Below, piece after piece: positions 62,119 to 64,000 of a DNA stretch of 64,000 nucleotides. The stretch's first letter is position 1; each line of letters opens with the position of its first letter. This DNA is from Trematomus loennbergii (Eukaryota > Chordata > Actinopteri > Perciformes > Nototheniidae), in NCBI GenBank assembly GCA_012861695.1, contig JAAOOA010000095.1, positions 700,885 through 764,884 on the forward strand, read 5' to 3'. Made by a program: the position numbers and the translations under genes. The notes beneath the pieces were generated by a model. It did not search any database, had not been told where the DNA came from, and was given only the letters and a program-made list of their open reading frames with translations.

Positions 62119-63940
62119 CAGTGTTGGGAGTAACGTGTTACAGTAATCAGATTATATTTGTCTGTTACGCGTTACTGTTGGTTCGGCAGTAATTACATTA
62201 CAGTTACTGCGCACAAAATGATCTTGTTACCTGCGTTACGTTAAGGCCTTCGACTTTCTGCATAACGGGAGGACAGAAAAATAAATCAAATGTCCTTTTT
62301 CTCACGCGCTACACTCAGAGTTCATGGATGAAGAGACGGATCAGAGATGTCAGAGTCATAGCAAACCTCGTGGAGGACATGTTGCCCGTTTCATTAACCT
62401 GTTAAGCCCTGAGCCTGTTTTTCAGGTCTCAGGCTCGAAAATGACATTCCCAGAACAAATGACCATATCTTCCCGTCTAAAAGGGTTACATTAATAATCT
62501 TTTTTCTCAAAGTAATGATAAACCTGTGAGTTGGATGTAGAAAAGTCAGAATCAATGTAGATGTTTTTTTATTTTAAAGAAAATTCAGATTTTACATAGT
62601 AAAAAACTGTAAATTATAGTGTCCGTCCAAAAATTATTTTTTACTTATAGTGAAAACCACCCTTGGATGATGGGTTAGTAGACTAAAAGCTTTAGGAATC
62701 CAAAGTACAACATATAATAAGTACCCTGTATCAAGATAGATGCAAAACAAGTGACATTTGACCTTTTTAGAGAGATTTAGCAAAAATAAACCACTTCTGG
62801 GGTCATTTGGGTGGATTTTCTATATCTCTGGCCCCCCTTGTTCGATTTTTATGGTTGACACCTCTTTCTGACCGTTAGAGCCAATAGAATCGAAGGGGGA
62901 GTCCCCCACACACACACACGTTGTGCAGATAAAAGGTGGGGGCTTCGCACATAAATATTTTCAATCAGAGTGAACCTATCTCTAGCTTTGACATCTGGAA
63001 ACGGAAAAGCAGTTTTAATGCTTATGGATTATCAGAAATCATTTTAAAGGGACACAGACACATTAGATTAACCTATGGATTACTTCAGCAGCGTTTTTAT
63101 CGTTTTAATGCCATTGAAGACCACTTTGGAGAGACTACAGAGCCAAGGTAAAAATGTTAGCATTTTTAGCTACCTAGCGCCACCTGTTTTGATGTCCGTT
63201 TTTGCTTATAACGTCGCAAATACGTATAATTCAGTGGTAATGTCGGTGTCAATAGATTCTGTGTCACCTCACGATGTGAATCGATGTGTTGGATGTGGTG
63301 AAAAGATAAATAATAAGGTTTTGTGAGTGATCTTCGGTGCAGTGAGGTGTTAGCATTTTTCGCTCGTTGCTAATTCAGAGGCTCAGTGTTAGCATTGTGG
63401 GTTTTCTTTTGAAAAACAAATAAAAAATGATCAGTTAGATGAGTTTCTTCCCGTTACATGGATATAAAACATTCATAGTTTATTTAAATGAACATGCCCT
63501 CAGACACTGTTTCCTGCAAGATGTTGCGGCAGTGCCCCGGTACCGGGGTCTCTTGGGCTTAACAGGCCATCTTTCTAAAAACATATATAACATAGCAAGA
63601 AATACGTAACAGGTGGGCAGCCGCCATCAGACAGGAAAACCTTTGCAAACTACCTGGAGCAGAGTTATGATGGAAACTGAGCTAAAGAAAACATGATGTT
63701 CAAACAAAGAGCAGAAACTGAGGTCTGAGTTCAGTAGTGTCCTTATGAGATTAAGGATTTGTTCTGATCTGATGAGGTTTAACTTTATATTGTTCATTTT
63801 CATTTGATTTATGGTGCATCTGAGGTGATGTTAAAGAGCAATCCAAAAGTAAAGTAACTAGTAGTGTAACTAATTACTTTCAGCAGTGAGTAACAAGTAA
63901 ATACATGCATTACCTTCTTTGAGTGACTACCCCAACACTG
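62119..63940. mobile_element. TIR element CAGTGTTGGGAG...CCCCAACACTG, complete (copy B)
   Basis: Ends cagtgttggg and ccaacactg are inverted. Imperfect 8-bp flanks attagttt (62111-62118) and gttagttg (63941-63948) share ttagtt. A CCTGTTAAGCCC-family element is nested at 62398-63566. Its left flank is the exact place where DIRS inserted in copy A. Confidence 0.65.
62398..63566 (-). mobile_element. 1.17-kb TTAA element (CCTGTTAAGCCC family), nested
   Basis: Same family as 23411-24571, reverse orientation; ends cctgttaagccc and gggcttaacagg. TTAA at 62394-62397 on the left; the right flank reads ccat instead of TTAA, and compared with copy A (14150-14192) some flanking bases are missing, which suggests a small deletion after insertion. 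Confidence 0.75.
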
Positions 63941-64000
63941 GTTAGTTGCTGAATTCTCATAGACAACTCCAATAATCATCTTTATATCAGCAGCCCCCCC

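Noticed and set aside
62936..63326. Two overlapping plus-strand ORFs near the window end
   Set aside because: Both lie inside a CCTGTTAAGCCC-family non-autonomous element; the other copies of the family do not keep these frames.

Overview
This window looks like a repeat-rich immune locus of a ray-finned (teleost) fish. The evidence is split genes with GT-AG introns, fish-type NLR genes with a FISNA segment, NACHT domain, leucine-rich repeats and a PRY-SPRY (B30.2) domain, and a teleost-type mix of mobile elements (DIRS, L2, Tc1, hAT, TTAA-targeting and Harbinger-like). No bacterial genes, CRISPR arrays, rRNA genes or free-standing tRNA genes were seen. The species cannot be named from the sequence.

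Layout. (1) 1-15718: NLR copy A on the + strand. It has a TE-like upstream region, two SINEs, an N-terminal repeat exon, linker exons, a FISNA-NACHT exon, two LRR exons and a terminal PRY-SPRY exon. A 2.06-kb TTAA-type element and a 5.3-kb DIRS retrotransposon lie in its introns. (2) 18099-30682: a C-type lectin-like receptor gene on the + strand, with a short tail carrying ITIM-like tyrosine motifs, one membrane segment, a stalk and a C-type lectin domain in two exons. Its 11-kb intron 2 is packed with repeats. (3) 30700-44080: mostly repeats, including a 4-kb array of a 57-bp unit, a Myb/SANT-like fragment, a TG microsatellite and two arrays of a 33-bp unit lying within a duplicated block. 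(4) 44080-64000: NLR copy B, also on the + strand. It has the same upstream region and exon order as copy A, but three copies of the N-terminal repeat exon, and its PRY-SPRY exon, if present, lies beyond the window end.

How the parts relate. Copies A and B are close paralogues, so each shows the empty site for insertions found only in the other. The DIRS element, a 2.06-kb TTAA element and a 553-bp TIR element occur only in A. A TTAA-element composite holding two nested hAT-like elements, an L2 LINE with a Harbinger-like insert, and another TTAA element occur only in B. Most insertions therefore post-date the NLR duplication.

Caution on gene integrity. Both NLR copies, the lectin gene, the DIRS element and the Myb-like fragment contain small frame-breaking deletions. 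Where A and B can be compared, the broken copy is nearly always the shorter one and the other copy keeps the frame. This could be genuine decay, but it also fits uncorrected deletion errors of a long-read assembly. The genes are therefore annotated as exons rather than declared dead. The long ORFs in the 57-bp, 33-bp and 40-bp arrays are products of repeat periodicity and are not annotated as genes.
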